Source: Hyparrhenia diplandra (lineage: Eukaryota; Streptophyta; Magnoliopsida; Poales; Poaceae). Taken from it: DNA of 64,000 nucleotides. Location: assembly GCA_015847255.1 (NCBI GenBank), contig JADLZK010001932.1, positions 558,001 to 622,000 on the forward strand, in the 5' to 3' direction. Positions within the stretch are counted from its first letter, which is position 1. Every line of letters starts with the position of its first letter. A model generated the notes under the pieces. It made no database searches and was not told the DNA's origin. It saw only the letters and a list, made by a program, of their open reading frames with translations. Both the position numbers and the translations under genes were made by a program. Shown here one piece after another: positions 12,359-25,098 of this stretch.

Positions 12359-12499
12359 AGATTCGGTGACATTGCCCGGTGACATTGCCGGTGACATTGA
12401 GTCACTGACGTGTGGGACCCCGTGGGCCCGAAAGACGTGGGTCCCACACGTCAGTGACTCAATGTCACGGGAATGTCACCGGGCAATGTCACCGAATCT
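12359..12499. repeat. foldback inverted repeat, two arms of about 60 bp
   Basis: The left arm 12359-12420 starts AGATTCGGTGACATTGCCCG and contains three spaced copies of GGTGACATTG. The right arm 12438-12499 is its near-perfect reverse complement, ending GGGCAATGTCACCGAATCT. The loop is only about 17 bases. The transcript would form a long hairpin. It begins about 120 bases upstream of the ELF5 start codon, so it lies in the 5' UTR or core promoter. It resembles a small foldback or MITE insertion, but no target duplication is visible. Confidence 0.85.
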
Positions 12500-13719
12500 G
12501 CGTCCGGGAAGGAAGGGAGGATGATGCGCCGTCCGGCGTAGTGTGGGTGGCCACGCAACCAGGCTGGTTAATCAAGGCCCAAATAAACCGACTCTCTCAG
12601 CCCGGTAAATCCAGCCCAGCCCAGACCAGCAACAAAGGTTAACGGCCCAAGCAACCTGTGCGTGCGAGATTGCCGCTTGCATGCGATCTAGCGTCAGTCG
12701 GCCGGTAAATCCATCGTAAATCTCGTTGTGGCCGGCGTCGCCCCTAGAGCCGCCACTCGTTCGTCTGTAGCGACTGAAGACGCCACGTGATGTTGCCCTG
12801 GTTGCCGGATAGACTACAGAGATCAAGGCACACAATGTGAGGCGTGTTTTGATCCAGGGGTTACGCATTAGCGTGTTTACGTTTTCGAGTCTGTAATTCT
12901 GTCATGTGGGACCGGTTGGTTAGTGTCGTGAGAGTCTGTACTTAAGCCGGATCGTTTGGTTTGAACCGGCATCGAACCATTTCATTCTAAATTCAGAACT
13001 CGAAGCCAAGGCAGAGGGGTTAACACTGCTCGCTTCGTCGTTGTTCCTCGCATCTCTTGTGTGCGATTCACGTCGTTGGTTCCTCGCCGGCAGTCACAGA
13101 CGTGACATTCTAGCTTTGATGTCAACTTCTCCTACATCCCCTGGCAGGCATCGATCTAGACAAGACAAGGTACTCGGATCCTCTCAAATACCCAATTTGC
13201 AATTAACGATCAAGTTCAATGTACTCATACATGCTATTTGCTTTAGTTATTTTAATTATGTAAAATAATCTAGTAATTTGATAGTCAATCAATCGCTTTG
13301 AAAGGACTTCTTAAAAGGAAAGCGCCCCCAGCCGTTGATAATACGAGAAATGATCCTAGATACACTTCAAGAATGAGAAGAGATGGTGACACCCCATCAA
13401 ACATTAATCGTACATTCGCGCACTTCACGGATCTCACGGGATGAGGTAAATTTAGGTTCCATATGATGCCACGGATAGGAGAATATCAGATTACATATAT
13501 AGGCAAATTACAAAATAACATAAGACGGAAAAATTTGCCACAATATACATTTTAAATTTGTTATATTATGAACTTGATACTTTGCATTATATTATTGGAC
13601 CCTACAAATTAGCACTGTGAGTACGGACCCCAGCTGTTAGGGGGTTGCAGCCCACCCCAGCCCCACCTTTGGATCCGCCACTAGCCATAGCTCGATCACA
13701 ACCATCAACAGTTGGTAAC
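12500..13719. other. intergenic, upstream of ELF5
   Basis: Mixed composition with no conserved coding frame. The part near 12500-12700 is GC-rich and may belong to the ELF5 promoter. Nothing else is recognised. Confidence 0.4.
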
Positions 13720-13722
13720 ACA

Positions 13723-14834
13723 CACTACTACATGATTGATTTTGGGAGGTGTTCAGTTTTTGATTTTCCGTAGCGGGCATTTGAAAAACCGCCACGTAAA
13801 ATAGGTGTCCGGCACCCCGGAAAAATCGCCACGGTTAATCGATTAATCGTGGCGGGTATTTAAAATAACCGTCGCGGTTAATCCCTATTAACCATGGCGG
13901 TTATTTTACAATGTCCGGTCATCAGAATCGATTAACCGTGGCGGTTTTTATAAAAAGCCCGTCACGGGCACGACCACCGGCCCACTATAGTTAGAAAAGC
14001 CCAAATGGCCCGTTAACACGTTCACGTATACATAGCCCCACAAACCCTAACTCAACTCACTTTCGGCCACTCTCTCCCCCCTCCCCCAGCCTCCCGAGCG
14101 CATCTCCCTCCCGATCCCTCCACCCGCGACGCATCTCCTCCCCCTCCTCTTCACCCGGGGGCGCGGCGGCCGGCGCCATAAAATGCTCCCACGACGGCGC
14201 GCGGCATCGAGGCGTAGCTGGCCGGGCGGATCCGGCGGCGCGGCGCTGCGCAGGCCGACGGATCTGGCAGCTTCCTCTTCCCCTTCAACTCCGGCGCGGC
14301 GCTCCGGGCGCGGCGGATCCAGCCTCCCCTCTTCCTTCAACTCGGCGGGCGGCGCGTAGGCGGATCCCGGTGGGCGGCGCTCGGCGCGGCAGCGCTTCGC
14401 CGGCGCGGGACGGGACAGCGGCGCGCTCCGGCGCGAGGCGCGGGCGCCAGCCGATCCCGGCCTCCTTCCAAAAGCGGCGGCGCCGAAGCGGGCGGATCCG
14501 GCGGGCGAAGCGCGCGGCGGGATCCGGTGGGCGGCGTGGCTCGGCCTCCTCCGGCAGATGGCGTCGTTGGCGGCGGCGGCGAAACCCTAACGGGCTCAGA
14601 TCCTGGGCCCGTTAGGGTTTCAAACTAGATTTTCTTTTTTATTATTTTTATTTATTTATTAACCGTGGCGGGCATTGTTAAATAACCGCCCGGTTAATCG
14701 ATTGCTGCGTGGCGGACATTTGCGCCCGCGGTTAATCGTTCGATTAACCGTGACCCTAGTTTCGCGGCGGTTTTAATGTCCGCCACGGAAAATAAAAAAT
14801 GTCCGCTACGGAAAATCATTTCAAAGTAGTAGTG
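13723..14834. mobile_element. non-autonomous CACTA element with GC-rich cargo, 1.1 kb
   Basis: The left terminus is CACTACTAC and the right terminus GTAGTAGTG, flanked by the 3-bp duplication ACA (13720-13722, 14835-14837). That is the hallmark of CACTA (En/Spm) elements. Both ends carry subterminal repeats in both orientations of the type TTAACCGTGGCGG and CCGCCACGG, as expected for transposase-binding sites. No transposase frame is present. The interior, about 14040-14620, is strongly GC-rich with CCTCC runs and resembles the 5' end of a grass gene; it ends with two opposed CCCTAACGGGC-like strings. I infer captured host sequence but cannot name the donor. Confidence 0.8.
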
Positions 14835-14837
14835 ACA

Positions 14838-16130
14838 ATTCCCTAAAAAAAACAGTTGGTAACACACACACACACAACAACAGCTGGAACAAACAAGCCC
14901 AAGCTTCACCTTACCCAGGCTCACGAGATGAGCTTGAACAACTTATTAATTATAATTAAAGTATTGTGATGAACATGTACAAAATGTTATTTCCCCGATC
15001 TATATCGACACATGGTGTGTTTATTACTACCCACAATTATCAGAGGTGCATATTTTTCATCGTATTTTTCTATGGGTGTGTTTAGAAGCCAAAATTTTGG
15101 CTGAAAATTCCTGTAGCGCCACATCGCATTAATCGTAGCATGTTTCGTTTGTTTAGTGGTAAATATTATCCTATTATGGCGTAACTAGGCTCAAAAGAAT
15201 CGTCTCGCAATGTACATCTAAACTGTGCATTTAGTTTTTTTATTTACCTAAATTTTATAGTGCCAAGAAACGTCTTTGGGTGCATTGAATGTTTCGATGT
15301 GATAGGATGTGATGGGAATGCGAGGAAATTTTGGAGTAAATTTGGGCTTCTAAACACACCATATGGTACTATAAAACCGCTCCATTATGTAAATAGCCTA
15401 CTTAGGTAATTCCCTCTATTTTCTTTGATATTGTATTGCTATGCTAGTTCATAGACTCCGTTCTATACGAGTTTGATTCGAGGCAAGTACAAGCACGAGC
15501 CTACATGCAATTGTAAGCTTCGCTCAGTCATAGACTCGATTATATTGGCTTTGGAATCGAAAAAAAAAAACTTTGGCTTTATTTATGTGGAGTAAGCTTA
15601 ATGTGCCAATCATGTTCAAACTTGGATGATTTTGTTGACACCTTTGTGCATAACCTAACCTTCAAAATACAAATATAAGTTTGGTGCGCATGTGTGCGGT
15701 GTCGGGTGAGTTGGACTCTCTCCGTTTCAAATTGTAAGTTGTTTTGATTTTGCATATAATAATATATATCTGAATATAAGTATAAGCTACATACTAAAAA
15801 AACAAACAACTTATCACTTAGAATTAAAGTAGTACATACCTTAAACATGTTATTATATAATCATATCCATGATCTTACTCACAAGTGGTGCTAATTGCAA
15901 AATTTTATATACTATAATACCACACTTTGGAAGTCTTGAAATCATAAGGGAGGAATTTCTTTTGAATCTAATAAGGAGGGGTTATCTAAATAAACTCCTA
16001 AAACTCTGAAAAAGGGGGGGTAAAACTCTGTGTGAAATTCCAAGCGTTTTTAAACGGGACTTTAAAAGTGATTTGCTCCATTTAAACACGGGGGAAGGAA
16101 GCGAAGCTATAACACCTGCACCCGCAGTGT
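14838..16130. other. intergenic spacer upstream of the hnRNP gene
   Basis: AT-rich, without a conserved coding frame, apart from the inverted-repeat element at 15075-15360 listed separately. A string CAGTTGGTAACACACACA at 14852-14870 repeats the sequence just left of the CACTA element. The final 100 bases should hold the hnRNP promoter. Confidence 0.4.
15075..15360. mobile_element. MITE-like element with 16-bp perfect inverted termini
   Basis: The left end GGTGTGTTTAGAAGCC is matched exactly by the right end GGCTTCTAAACACACC, 286 bp apart. Further inside, AAAATTTTGG and AAATTTTGG continue the pairing loosely. There is no coding capacity. The target duplication is not clear, so the superfamily is uncertain; the GTGTTT-type terminus is often seen in small hAT-like or unclassified grass MITEs. 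Confidence 0.65.
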
Positions 16131-16573
16131 GCCCTCCCACTCAGATTTCATCCTCCTCCTCCTCTCCACGCCAAGCAACCTCCCCTTCCCCACCCCCACC
16201 CTCCCATGCTCGCCTCGAGATCTTAGCGGCCAGCTCCGAGAGAGCGCCGACGAGCCCCCGATCCCTCCTCGCCGCCGCCGCCGCCAGCACACCGGTAGGT
16301 AAGCGTCCCGATCCCCCTCACGCTCTTCTCTTCGGGGGCTCCGCACCGATCGGCGCCGCTCTGCCGGATCGCGCCGGCGCCGGTCGGATCTGGTACGGAT
16401 CTCGCCGCCCCGCGCGTAATTCCGCGATCGCCGCCTCGTGCTCAGCTCGGATCCAGCCGATGTGCCCCGTGCCGGGGGCGTGTGGGTGGATAAAGCCGGC
16501 GCCTTTGTTCGCATTTCGACTGACGTGCGTCTGTGGCCTGCAGGGGAGGAGAGGAGGGAGGGGAGGGGGAGCG

Positions 16574-19500
16574 ATGGAAGCCGCCGACTACTCCGGGAAG
16601 CTCTTCGTCGGCGGCATCTCGTGGGAGACGGACGAGGACCGACTCCGCGAGTACTTCGGCCGCTTCGGGGAGGTTACTGAGGCCGTCATCATGCGGGACC
16701 GCAGCACGGGCCGCGCCCGTGGCTTCGGCTTCGTCGTCTTCTCCGACGCCACCGTCGCCGAGCGCGTCATCTTGGACAAACACATGATCGACGGCCGAAT
16801 GGTAATTCTGCCATTTCCGCTTCCTTGTACTTTTTTGTCTGTCTGTCTGTCTGCTTATGTAGCAAATGTGCATTTTTATCGGAATTCTGCTGTAAAGCTG
16901 CTGCTTTTTGTTTACTGTGTGAGCTGAATTGTGCATTTGGATGATTAGGTGGAGGCCAAGAAGGCTGTTCCCAGGGACGACCACAGTATCGTGAGCAAGA
17001 GCAACACGAGCAGCATAGGGTCACCCGGACCGGGCCGTACCAGAAAGATCTTTGTTGGAGGTCTGCCTTCAAATGTTACGGAGGCCGACTTCAGGAGGTA
17101 TTTTGAGCAGTTCGGTGTCATAACTGATGTGGTTGTGATGTACGACCACAACACGCAGAGACCGAGGGGCTTTGGATTCATCACCTACGATTCAGAAGAC
17201 GCTGTGGACAAAGCCCTGCACAAGAGCTTCCATGAGCTGAATGGTAAAATGGTTGAGGTCAAGCGGGCTGTTCCCAAGGAGCAGTCTCCTGGTCCTGTTG
17301 CGCGCTCGCCTGCGGGAGTGGGGCAGAACTATGCTATGAACAGGGCTCATAGCTTCCTGAATGGTTTCAACCAGGGTTACAGCCCGAACCCTATCGGAGG
17401 TTATGGCATGAGGGTGGATGGAAGGTTTGGCCTGCTTTCAGGTGCGCGAAATGGCTTCTCCTCTTTTGGCCCAGGCTATGGGATGGGTATGAATGTTGAA
17501 GGTGGGATGAGCGGAACTTTTGGTGCAAACTCTGGTTTCATCAGTAACTCCAACGGGAGGCAAATGGGTTCGTACTTCAATGGAAGTTCCAACAGATTGA
17601 GTAGTCCTATTGGGTACCTTGGTCTAAATTATGACTCTGGATCAATGTTGAGTTCCATGTCTAGGAATGTTTGGGGTAATGGAAGTCTAAACTACCCGAG
17701 CAATCCTACAAACATGAGTGCCTTTGCTCCCCCTGGAAATGGGGGTCAAGTCAGTATAACCGGCGACAATTGGGGAGGTCTCCCTTCTGCCCATGGGTTG
17801 GGCAACATTTCAAGCCTTGGGTCAGGGAACCTTGGCCGTGGAGCTGGGGATAATAACTATGGTTTGCCTTCTGGCTCCTATGGGAGGAGCAATTCAACTG
17901 GTACAATTGGTGAGCCTTTTTCTGCATCAGGCAATGCGTATGAGTTGAACAATCCAGATACATATGGGAGCAGCTCTATTTATGGTGGCACATCCTGGAG
18001 GTTCGCTTCATCAGAAGTTGACATGCCTTCTTTCAGCCATGACCTTGGAAATGTTGATCCAAATATCAAATCCGACATGTCAGCAAGTTACATGGGCAAT
18101 TATCCTGTTAACAACAATCAGCCAAGCAGAGGTCAGTTGCTGTTTCAACCTTCTTCTCTGAACTACACATAGATTTTCGTTTCTGTAAAAAAGGAACTAT
18201 GCTGCATAAATGTGTTAGTTACTCAATGGTTGGGGGCATAAAAGGGACACAATTTCTTCTCTTTTTGGTTTAGGAAAGCATTGCATCCTTTCACTCTGAA
18301 CATATTTTTTCATGGAGCTGTCTTTGTTGTGGTCTCCTAAATTCCATATAAATTTCAGGTTACTTGGAAGTCTTGAACCATGATGTATTGGTTAGTTTGT
18401 GGATAATTAAAGCTTAAGTTTTGTTACGTGTTGGCCAACTGATGCCATCCCATAACAGAATACTCCCTCCCGCCCCTTTGACAAGGCGGAGTAGAAAAGG
18501 CTAGAATACCAAGACGTATATTTAATTCTCACCAATTTCTTGCATGCATCCATGCATGCACATATTATGGACTACACTACACTCAGTGCACCCTGCGGCA
18601 AAAATGGAAAACCGCCTGCAATGCTTTAACTCCTTTCCACATGCACCAGAATTGGAATTCTGGAAGGTGGCTTTGTTTAGTGAATGATTGAGTTAATGCG
18701 GGTGATAATTGAAGCAATGCCTTGTATAATGGATTTGCCAAATTTGTTGGTTTGCCTTGTAAAAGGGACCTGAAGGAGTAAAAAATGGAAAGTCATATAG
18801 TTTGGACGTCCTAACTCCTATGGCCTTCTAGAACTTGACAATGGATTATCGGTACAATTAAAAAACTTTGGGTTTGTACTTGTATGAACATGACATGTGC
18901 ATCTTACAGTTAGAATGTTACTTATTTAACCTCTAGCATAGTGCGAAAAGGGCCTCTAGCTAGTTGGTTAGGTGGCTTGAATAGCACTCCTTTGGTGTCC
19001 TAGGTTTGACTTTTGACTCCCCATGGGAGTGAATTTCAGACTGGGGCTAAAACCCTCGTCTGTCCCACACCAAAGCACAAGGTCTAAGTCCCAGGCCCGG
19101 TCGTGGTCATTCTCACATGGGCTACAGTGCCACTTTGTATTTCTTGACCTGCATGAGAAGGTCTTCTTAGCAAAATGCCCGGGGCTGTCTTAGCCCACTT
19201 AGGTCGAGTTTTTCTTTTATCCTGCTGCATTGTGAATTTTCATACTATTGTTTCCAGATATTAAAATAGAACAATTGATTTATTTGTATTTTTTTCAAGC
19301 ATTTTCCTGCTTTCTAAAGTTGAGTTACAACTTACAAATAGAAGATTGGAAGTAGACTGTAGAACTGAATTGTAATCAAACTATTTGAAGTCACTGGTCT
19401 ATTGGCCCTTGCATTTAGTGTTGCATTGTGCAGATTAACTGTATAAGCACTGTGTAAGCTTCTTGCCCTTTATTATTGATGAGATTGTAATAGGATATTC

Positions 19501-21977
19501 AACTGGAAATGGACTTTTAGCCACATGATTATCTGATTGCTAGGAATTGAACAATCAGGATCCATTTCCAAGTGGGAAAATCATATTACTTGCCATTTCT
19601 ATGAATATAAGGAGCCCCTAGGCCCCCTAAGCTTTGAATGATGATGAATAAGTCCAGTATTTAACACTGGCATTGTCTCTTCCATCGGCCTCAATATCTG
19701 CCTTGATATAGTCATTGTGCATTGCAAATTCATTGAACATTGTGCTGAATAAATCAAGGAGATTAGGAAGTGATTTATGTATGAATGTATGATGTTTGCA
19801 ACATTCTGGTCAAACTCGGATATATTCAATGATATTTGACATGCTGCCTGTGAATTCTTGTGACCAACTGGTTCCTACTGATTACTGAAAGCTGAAATTT
19901 TCTACACTTAGTTTTGCAGCTTTGTCCAGCAGTTGAGTGTGTAGTGTTTGCGTGAACAATCACGTAGTATATAAACAAAAACATATTAAAAGATTGAAAC
20001 CCTAAAAGATTATGGGAAAAGAGGGATAAACCATCAGATTTTCTTAACAGTGTCATGCAATGCATATATGTGAAGATTGACTGTATAGACGAGAGCAAAT
20101 GATTTTGTTCAAATATGTTGCACCTTAGTTGCATCATCAATTAATCATTTGGAGTTTGCGCTGTGGTTGAAAAAAATATATTAATCCACCTTGTTTTTTC
20201 TTAAAGGATCATTCTGGATGCTCTTGTTTCCTATGCTATTGCTTTGCTGTTTGAACAAGTAAACTAAGCCATCAGGAAGCTTGACAAATTTGAGATTTGA
20301 GTTAGGGGAATGCCTCTGCTTTTGTAGCCTATCCATCAAAATATATGGTTTACATAGCTTTGAAACTTTATAATTGTAACTAGTTTATGTACACATGCAA
20401 AATTCACTTATTTCTAATTTCTAATGTAGTTTAGCATACTGTATACCATATATTTTTATTATAAATACACTTAAGTCTTAATCTTACATACTATGGTACA
20501 CATGTAATCCTGAATTTTGTAGGATGCGTTCTTGATTATTTTTTTTTTTCCTTTTTACCCTGTAGAAGTGAACATCATGCAAAACCACCACTCTTGTTAT
20601 GCACTAATGCTAATAATTTTCTTACACCTATAAATAATTATAATTAGTTAGTATAAAAATTTATAAACTAGGAGGAACCAAGTGGAGACCAAACAGTCAA
20701 CCTTTGCATCAATCCGTAGCTGATTTACGATGGTTTTTACTAGCTTGGCTGGTTACCCAAGCTGAAAGTCTATAAACACATAGATGTCTATGCATTGGAG
20801 GTTAGCAACAATGTGACAGGGCTGATTAAAAGAAGCTTAATAGGGAGGATGTGCTATTCACCATTGGACTAAAACACCACAAAACCAATCACTAAGCTGC
20901 TTTTTCTAGACATCTGTTCCATTTCTATCTTTTCATTATTTTGTACACATTGAAATGAAAAATGTCTTAGTTACTGAATATATCATATAATTGTTGTTTT
21001 GTATTTTCTTTTGTTCAAGTTTAAATAGGTACCTTAATGACATAAAGTTGGCGTTGGTTAGCCATGACTAGGATTCCTGGAACGAGAGCCATTTCATCTT
21101 TTTCCTCTCTTCATTTTGTATTATTATAGTTTTTCATTTTTATTGTAACACTTGCATAAGTAGTTCCACCAAATTGTGGGTTCAACAAATCTGTTATTCT
21201 AGGTTTTGACTTTTGAAGCATGTTTCTCTTTTTGCTTGACAACTGTAGAATTCCTGGCATTGTTCTTTTTATTTTAAATAGAAGCAGTAGTTTATGTCTA
21301 TTCTGTGTACTTGTTCATCAATAATGCAGAAATGAAATGCAGTGTCCAGTTGCATTTCCTGCATCTGTTGATTAGAAGTCTGGAGATTCAGTTTTGTGGT
21401 TGATTATGTTTAACATTCTGGCAATATGTCAATCCTTTATATGTAAGACATTTGATATATAACTTGATCCTTTAAACATAAATATATCAATCAGTTGTGA
21501 TTTAAATGGTAATTTTTCTGTAGCTAGCTAGCTATTATTATACCTGGCAAAAACTGAACTAATTTTTGAATGATACACAAGGAAGCTTGAATGCTTGATG
21601 CTGGATCTTTGTTTCTCTTGAAAAGATGATCTTCATAATTGGTTTACTGAGACTTGAGGCATCTTGCTCAGCTTGTGTTCTAGAAATTAGACAAGATATA
21701 GATTTTAAATTAGACAACTTTTTTTTTTCATTATGCAGTACAAACTTCATGCTTAGCATCTGGTCAGTACATATTTCATTATGCAGTAAGCAAGACCTGC
21801 ATTTTTACACATGAGCCGTAGTCCATTCTGAACATTATCTTTTCTTATGCAGCACCTTATATGTTTTTTGTTTCTTTATTAAAAAAATGAATTTTAATTT
21901 GTGTTTAACATAGTTTGAGTACAGAAATCAAACAAGCTCTAACTATGATGGCCCCTTTTGCAGGTATCACTTCCTAG
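16574..21977 (+). CDS. Musashi-like heterogeneous nuclear ribonucleoprotein with two RRMs (intact copy 1)
   Basis: RNA-binding protein of the plant hnRNP1/RBGD (Musashi-like) group, expected to bind pre-mRNA or mRNA and act in nuclear RNA processing. Coding exons: 16574-16801, 16949-18131, 21964-21977, all GT-AG. A 5' UTR intron lies at about 16299-16543. The 474-residue protein starts MEAADYSGKLFVGGISW. RRM1 has RNP2 LFVGGI (10-15) and RNP1 RGFGFVVF (49-56). RRM2 has IFVGGL (110-115) and RGFGFITY (149-156). The rest is a Gly/Ser/Asn-rich tail. The last coding exon gives only the end of a Gly codon plus Ile-Thr-Ser-stop after a 3.8-kb intron. Without that splice the frame would end in LNYT and stop at 18172. 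No frame breaks are present. A broken paralogue lies at 34.6 kb. Confidence 0.92.
18944..19226 (+). mobile_element. tRNA-derived SINE (OsSN/p-SINE type) in the hnRNP intron
   Basis: The left part GGGCCTCTAGCTAGTTGG resembles a tRNA A box region, and GGTGTCCTAGGTTTGACTTT the B box region. It continues with the typical rice SINE body (GACTGGGGCTAAAACCC, CTCACATGGGCTACAGTGCC, GAGAAGGTCTTCTTAGC) and ends in a T-rich tail. Flanks GCATAGTG (18936-18943) and GCATTGTG (19227-19234) are a target duplication with one mismatch. Copy 2 of the hnRNP gene has the empty site near 36650 (GCAGCATAGTGAATTGTC). Confidence 0.85.
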
Positions 21978-24900
21978 GGAGAGTATTACTATATATTCAT
22001 ATATGACTTGGGATAGATGAAACACCCATTCAGTCAGGCATCCAGGTGCATGACAATGTGAATCGGTGATTGTCAGGTTAGTTTTGTCTAGCTAACCAGT
22101 GGTGTGGTTTTACAACACCAACATGCTAGAGGAGGAGCGGATACAGAAACATTTTCTGAAGGGCTTTTTTTTTTTTTGTCATGTTTTAGTTTTGATTCCT
22201 GCGCGTGGCTAGGCCTTTTGGTTTTTTGAATGAGATGTGCAGTGGTGATTATTGCGGCGCATATTAGAAATCGTGTTCCAACATAAGCTGGAAAAGTGTC
22301 TGTATACGGATAAACATGTATACCAACCAAAGGGATGCTGTATTATCTTGCCCATTTGTTACTACATTAGTCTGTGTTTTCTATCTTTTTGAACCACTAA
22401 GTTTTGCGCACTGGAGATTTTGTTGATTTGCTCATGAATTATGCATGCAGTGTAGTGTTTTTCTCCCCTTTTTGTGGCTTGTCACACTTGTGCCTTTCTT
22501 GTTTTTGCCGTAGATAATTGGATCCGGTCACACTTGTGCCTTTTTTTTTTTTTTTTTTGCCGTAGATAATTGGATCTGGTTATGTGGCATTTGTACCTTA
22601 TTATTGCTCCAAATCATTGCTGTAAAATTCGAGACTAAAGTTAAATTCAGCTTCTCATAAAGCACCATAGTTTGCCTGTTCCCTTTAGCTAGTTAGCAGC
22701 GGCTAGTATGTGAGATGGAAATCAGTCAAAACTGTTGCTGTAGTTTAGTTGTATCGTGGTAACGTGTTTCTGAATTTGCTAGGCTCTAGAATGGTTTGAT
22801 TCCTCAAACCAAACATCCAAGAAGGCTAGAACATGCCCTTTTCCAATCGTCGAGTAGTTTTACATGCATTGTGAGCTCACAAAAGTGACCAGGTATAATA
22901 AAAGTGCCATCTAGAGGGATTGGGAATGAAACTGCTACGCTGCTGGGAGGGGGAGAACCGTAGAGGGGACTGCGTACGATGCCATGCAGATGCTGTTTGG
23001 TTGGTTGACGTATTTGTAACGTGATTCAATTACATCGGTAACATGCCGTTAAATCCTGTTCAGCTGATGTTTTTTTTCGCTAATAAGCCGATCGATGACG
23101 TTTTATTGTGTGCCAATACTGCCGTTTCATTCTCCCTTCTTAACAGAAATAGTTCGATGATACCGATCTACTCTAACGTAATAGCTACATAAAAAATGTA
23201 CATATTACTAACATATAGCTTTACTAACCATTCCAGAAATACATAACGTTATGTTTAAGATAGCATATAGTTTGATAACTTCATATAATTACATATCAAA
23301 TGAGATGAGATGCTCCTTATGTTTCAACCGGTGCAAAAAACCCATTCCTCCCTGGAACAATTCCCGTTCATGATTGCTATCCAATTTTATATGAGCTTGG
23401 GGACCTTCTAAAGGAACCTAGCCACAAGCAAACTCCATACGGCTCCGTTCGGTCACCTCGAAACGGGTCTTGATGCGAGGTGGAACTGTTCCAACGTTAA
23501 AGGAATTAGGCCATGTTTGTCACGGTTCCACTTCAAAACAGCTCCACCCTTAAAACATGCTTTCTCACAGGTTGCCACCTAGGATGAGGTGGGGTCGGAT
23601 GAAGCTACTATTTTTGGCTCCATTACCTCAGACATAATTTAAAGGGATTATTCATTGGAGCCGTTTTGTTTTACCCCGTTTGGCACAAAACAACTCCAAA
23701 AGCCGCTGGAGAAGTCATGCCAAACATGGTCTTAGTAAAGAAACAGTTCGGCAGGAACCAATGCCATACAAACGAATGAGGTCTAAAGTCTAGACAAGCA
23801 ATGCTCCCAATACTGTGTATTGTCTAAGTTATATCATTGTTAGAGCATCTCCAAGAGTTTTTATAAAACTCAATCTTTAAATCTCATTTGTCGAGTCATT
23901 TGTAGATTTTTTTTTTCTATATCTTTTAATTCTCCAACAACTTTTCTATATCTTGTGCACACTCTAGTGACCCTTTCTAGCTCTCTATCTTTAGCTAGCG
24001 AGGAATCCGAAACAGAGGATGATTATATTTAGGTAACCAATTAAAGAAGTTGTTGAAGAGTATTTTCTATCCAAATCTCTATTCCTAACAATTAGAAGAA
24101 TATAAGTCTCCTAGAGGAGTAAACCATGTCCACACTTTCTTTTCTCTAGCTCGGCCCAACCCATGATTAGCATTTAGGCAAAGATTGCCCGAACCTGGCT
24201 CAACCATGGAGTCTCTCCCCTCAACCTCGTGAGCCGGAGTAAGTATTAACACAGAAGCAACAGTAAGTATGCATTCAGCGACGAAGCCAGCGGCTGGTCA
24301 AGCCAGGCTCCAGTCCACCCTACTGATCCCAGGTCCTAAGCCCCCTCCTAATTTTTTGTGTATAATTATATAGATTAAGAGGGACTAAGCTTGATTAGAC
24401 ATTGTTAAGCCATTCTTAAAACTATTTCTGGCTTCATCGATGTATGCATTCATTCTGCACTTTCTGGGAGAGTCCATTTTACTCCTGACCTCCTGTGAAT
24501 GCATTCAAAATTTCACTTCTCATCCTATTATTCAGACGGTGGTATTATGGATTATTTTATCATTTAATCCTCACGAAATGCCAAACCAATTAGCCACGGA
24601 AATTAGCTATCAACTTGCAGCGCTAAAGGTAATGAGTAAACAGAAATCGATTCATTATATTCTATAAAGTTACGGCTACATGATCACACAATTCTACATA
24701 AGTCTGAAGTGCACAGATACTGTCAAACAACAACAATCTTCTTTTCTTGAAGACAAACAGCAGTAATCTGAATCTGCATTCTGCTGCAACCAGTCAGCAA
24801 CTAGACTTGTCTCATCCTGCCCACTGCTCCTAGCTAAGATACGCTACGCTATATATACAGATACAGGTGAAAGTTGGACACAAATTTGCACCTCGCATTA

Positions 24901-25098
24901 AGACTTCTCCATCCACGATCCTTGAAAGGCCACCATCTTGTAACTATGATCTTGCCCTAGTCTCTGAGGTTCACAAGACAAACGCATAGTTGATATTATT
25001 AGAACAGGAAAACAAGATGTTAATCATTTTCTTACATAAGCAATGTTAAAGGCGAGTACCAAATTAAATAAAGAAAAGTGAGAGGTCAGTCAGAATGA
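21978..25098. other. hnRNP 3' flank and intergenic spacer
   Basis: The first part, to about 22400, should be the hnRNP 3' UTR. Homology to copy 2 continues to about 22670. At 22470-22580 the string CACACTTGTGCCTTT...GCCGTAGATAATTGGATC occurs twice in tandem, separated by a long T-run, and only in this copy. At 23841 a sequence starting TTAGAGCATCTCCAAGAG looks like the left end of a Harbinger-type MITE, but no right end was found. No coding gene is seen. The stretch 24670-25098 should hold the 3' UTR of the next gene (minus strand). Confidence 0.45.

Noticed and set aside
16073..16573. N-terminal extension of the hnRNP protein
   Set aside because: It runs through a 5' UTR intron with conserved splice sites in both copies; the RRM protein starts at 16574.
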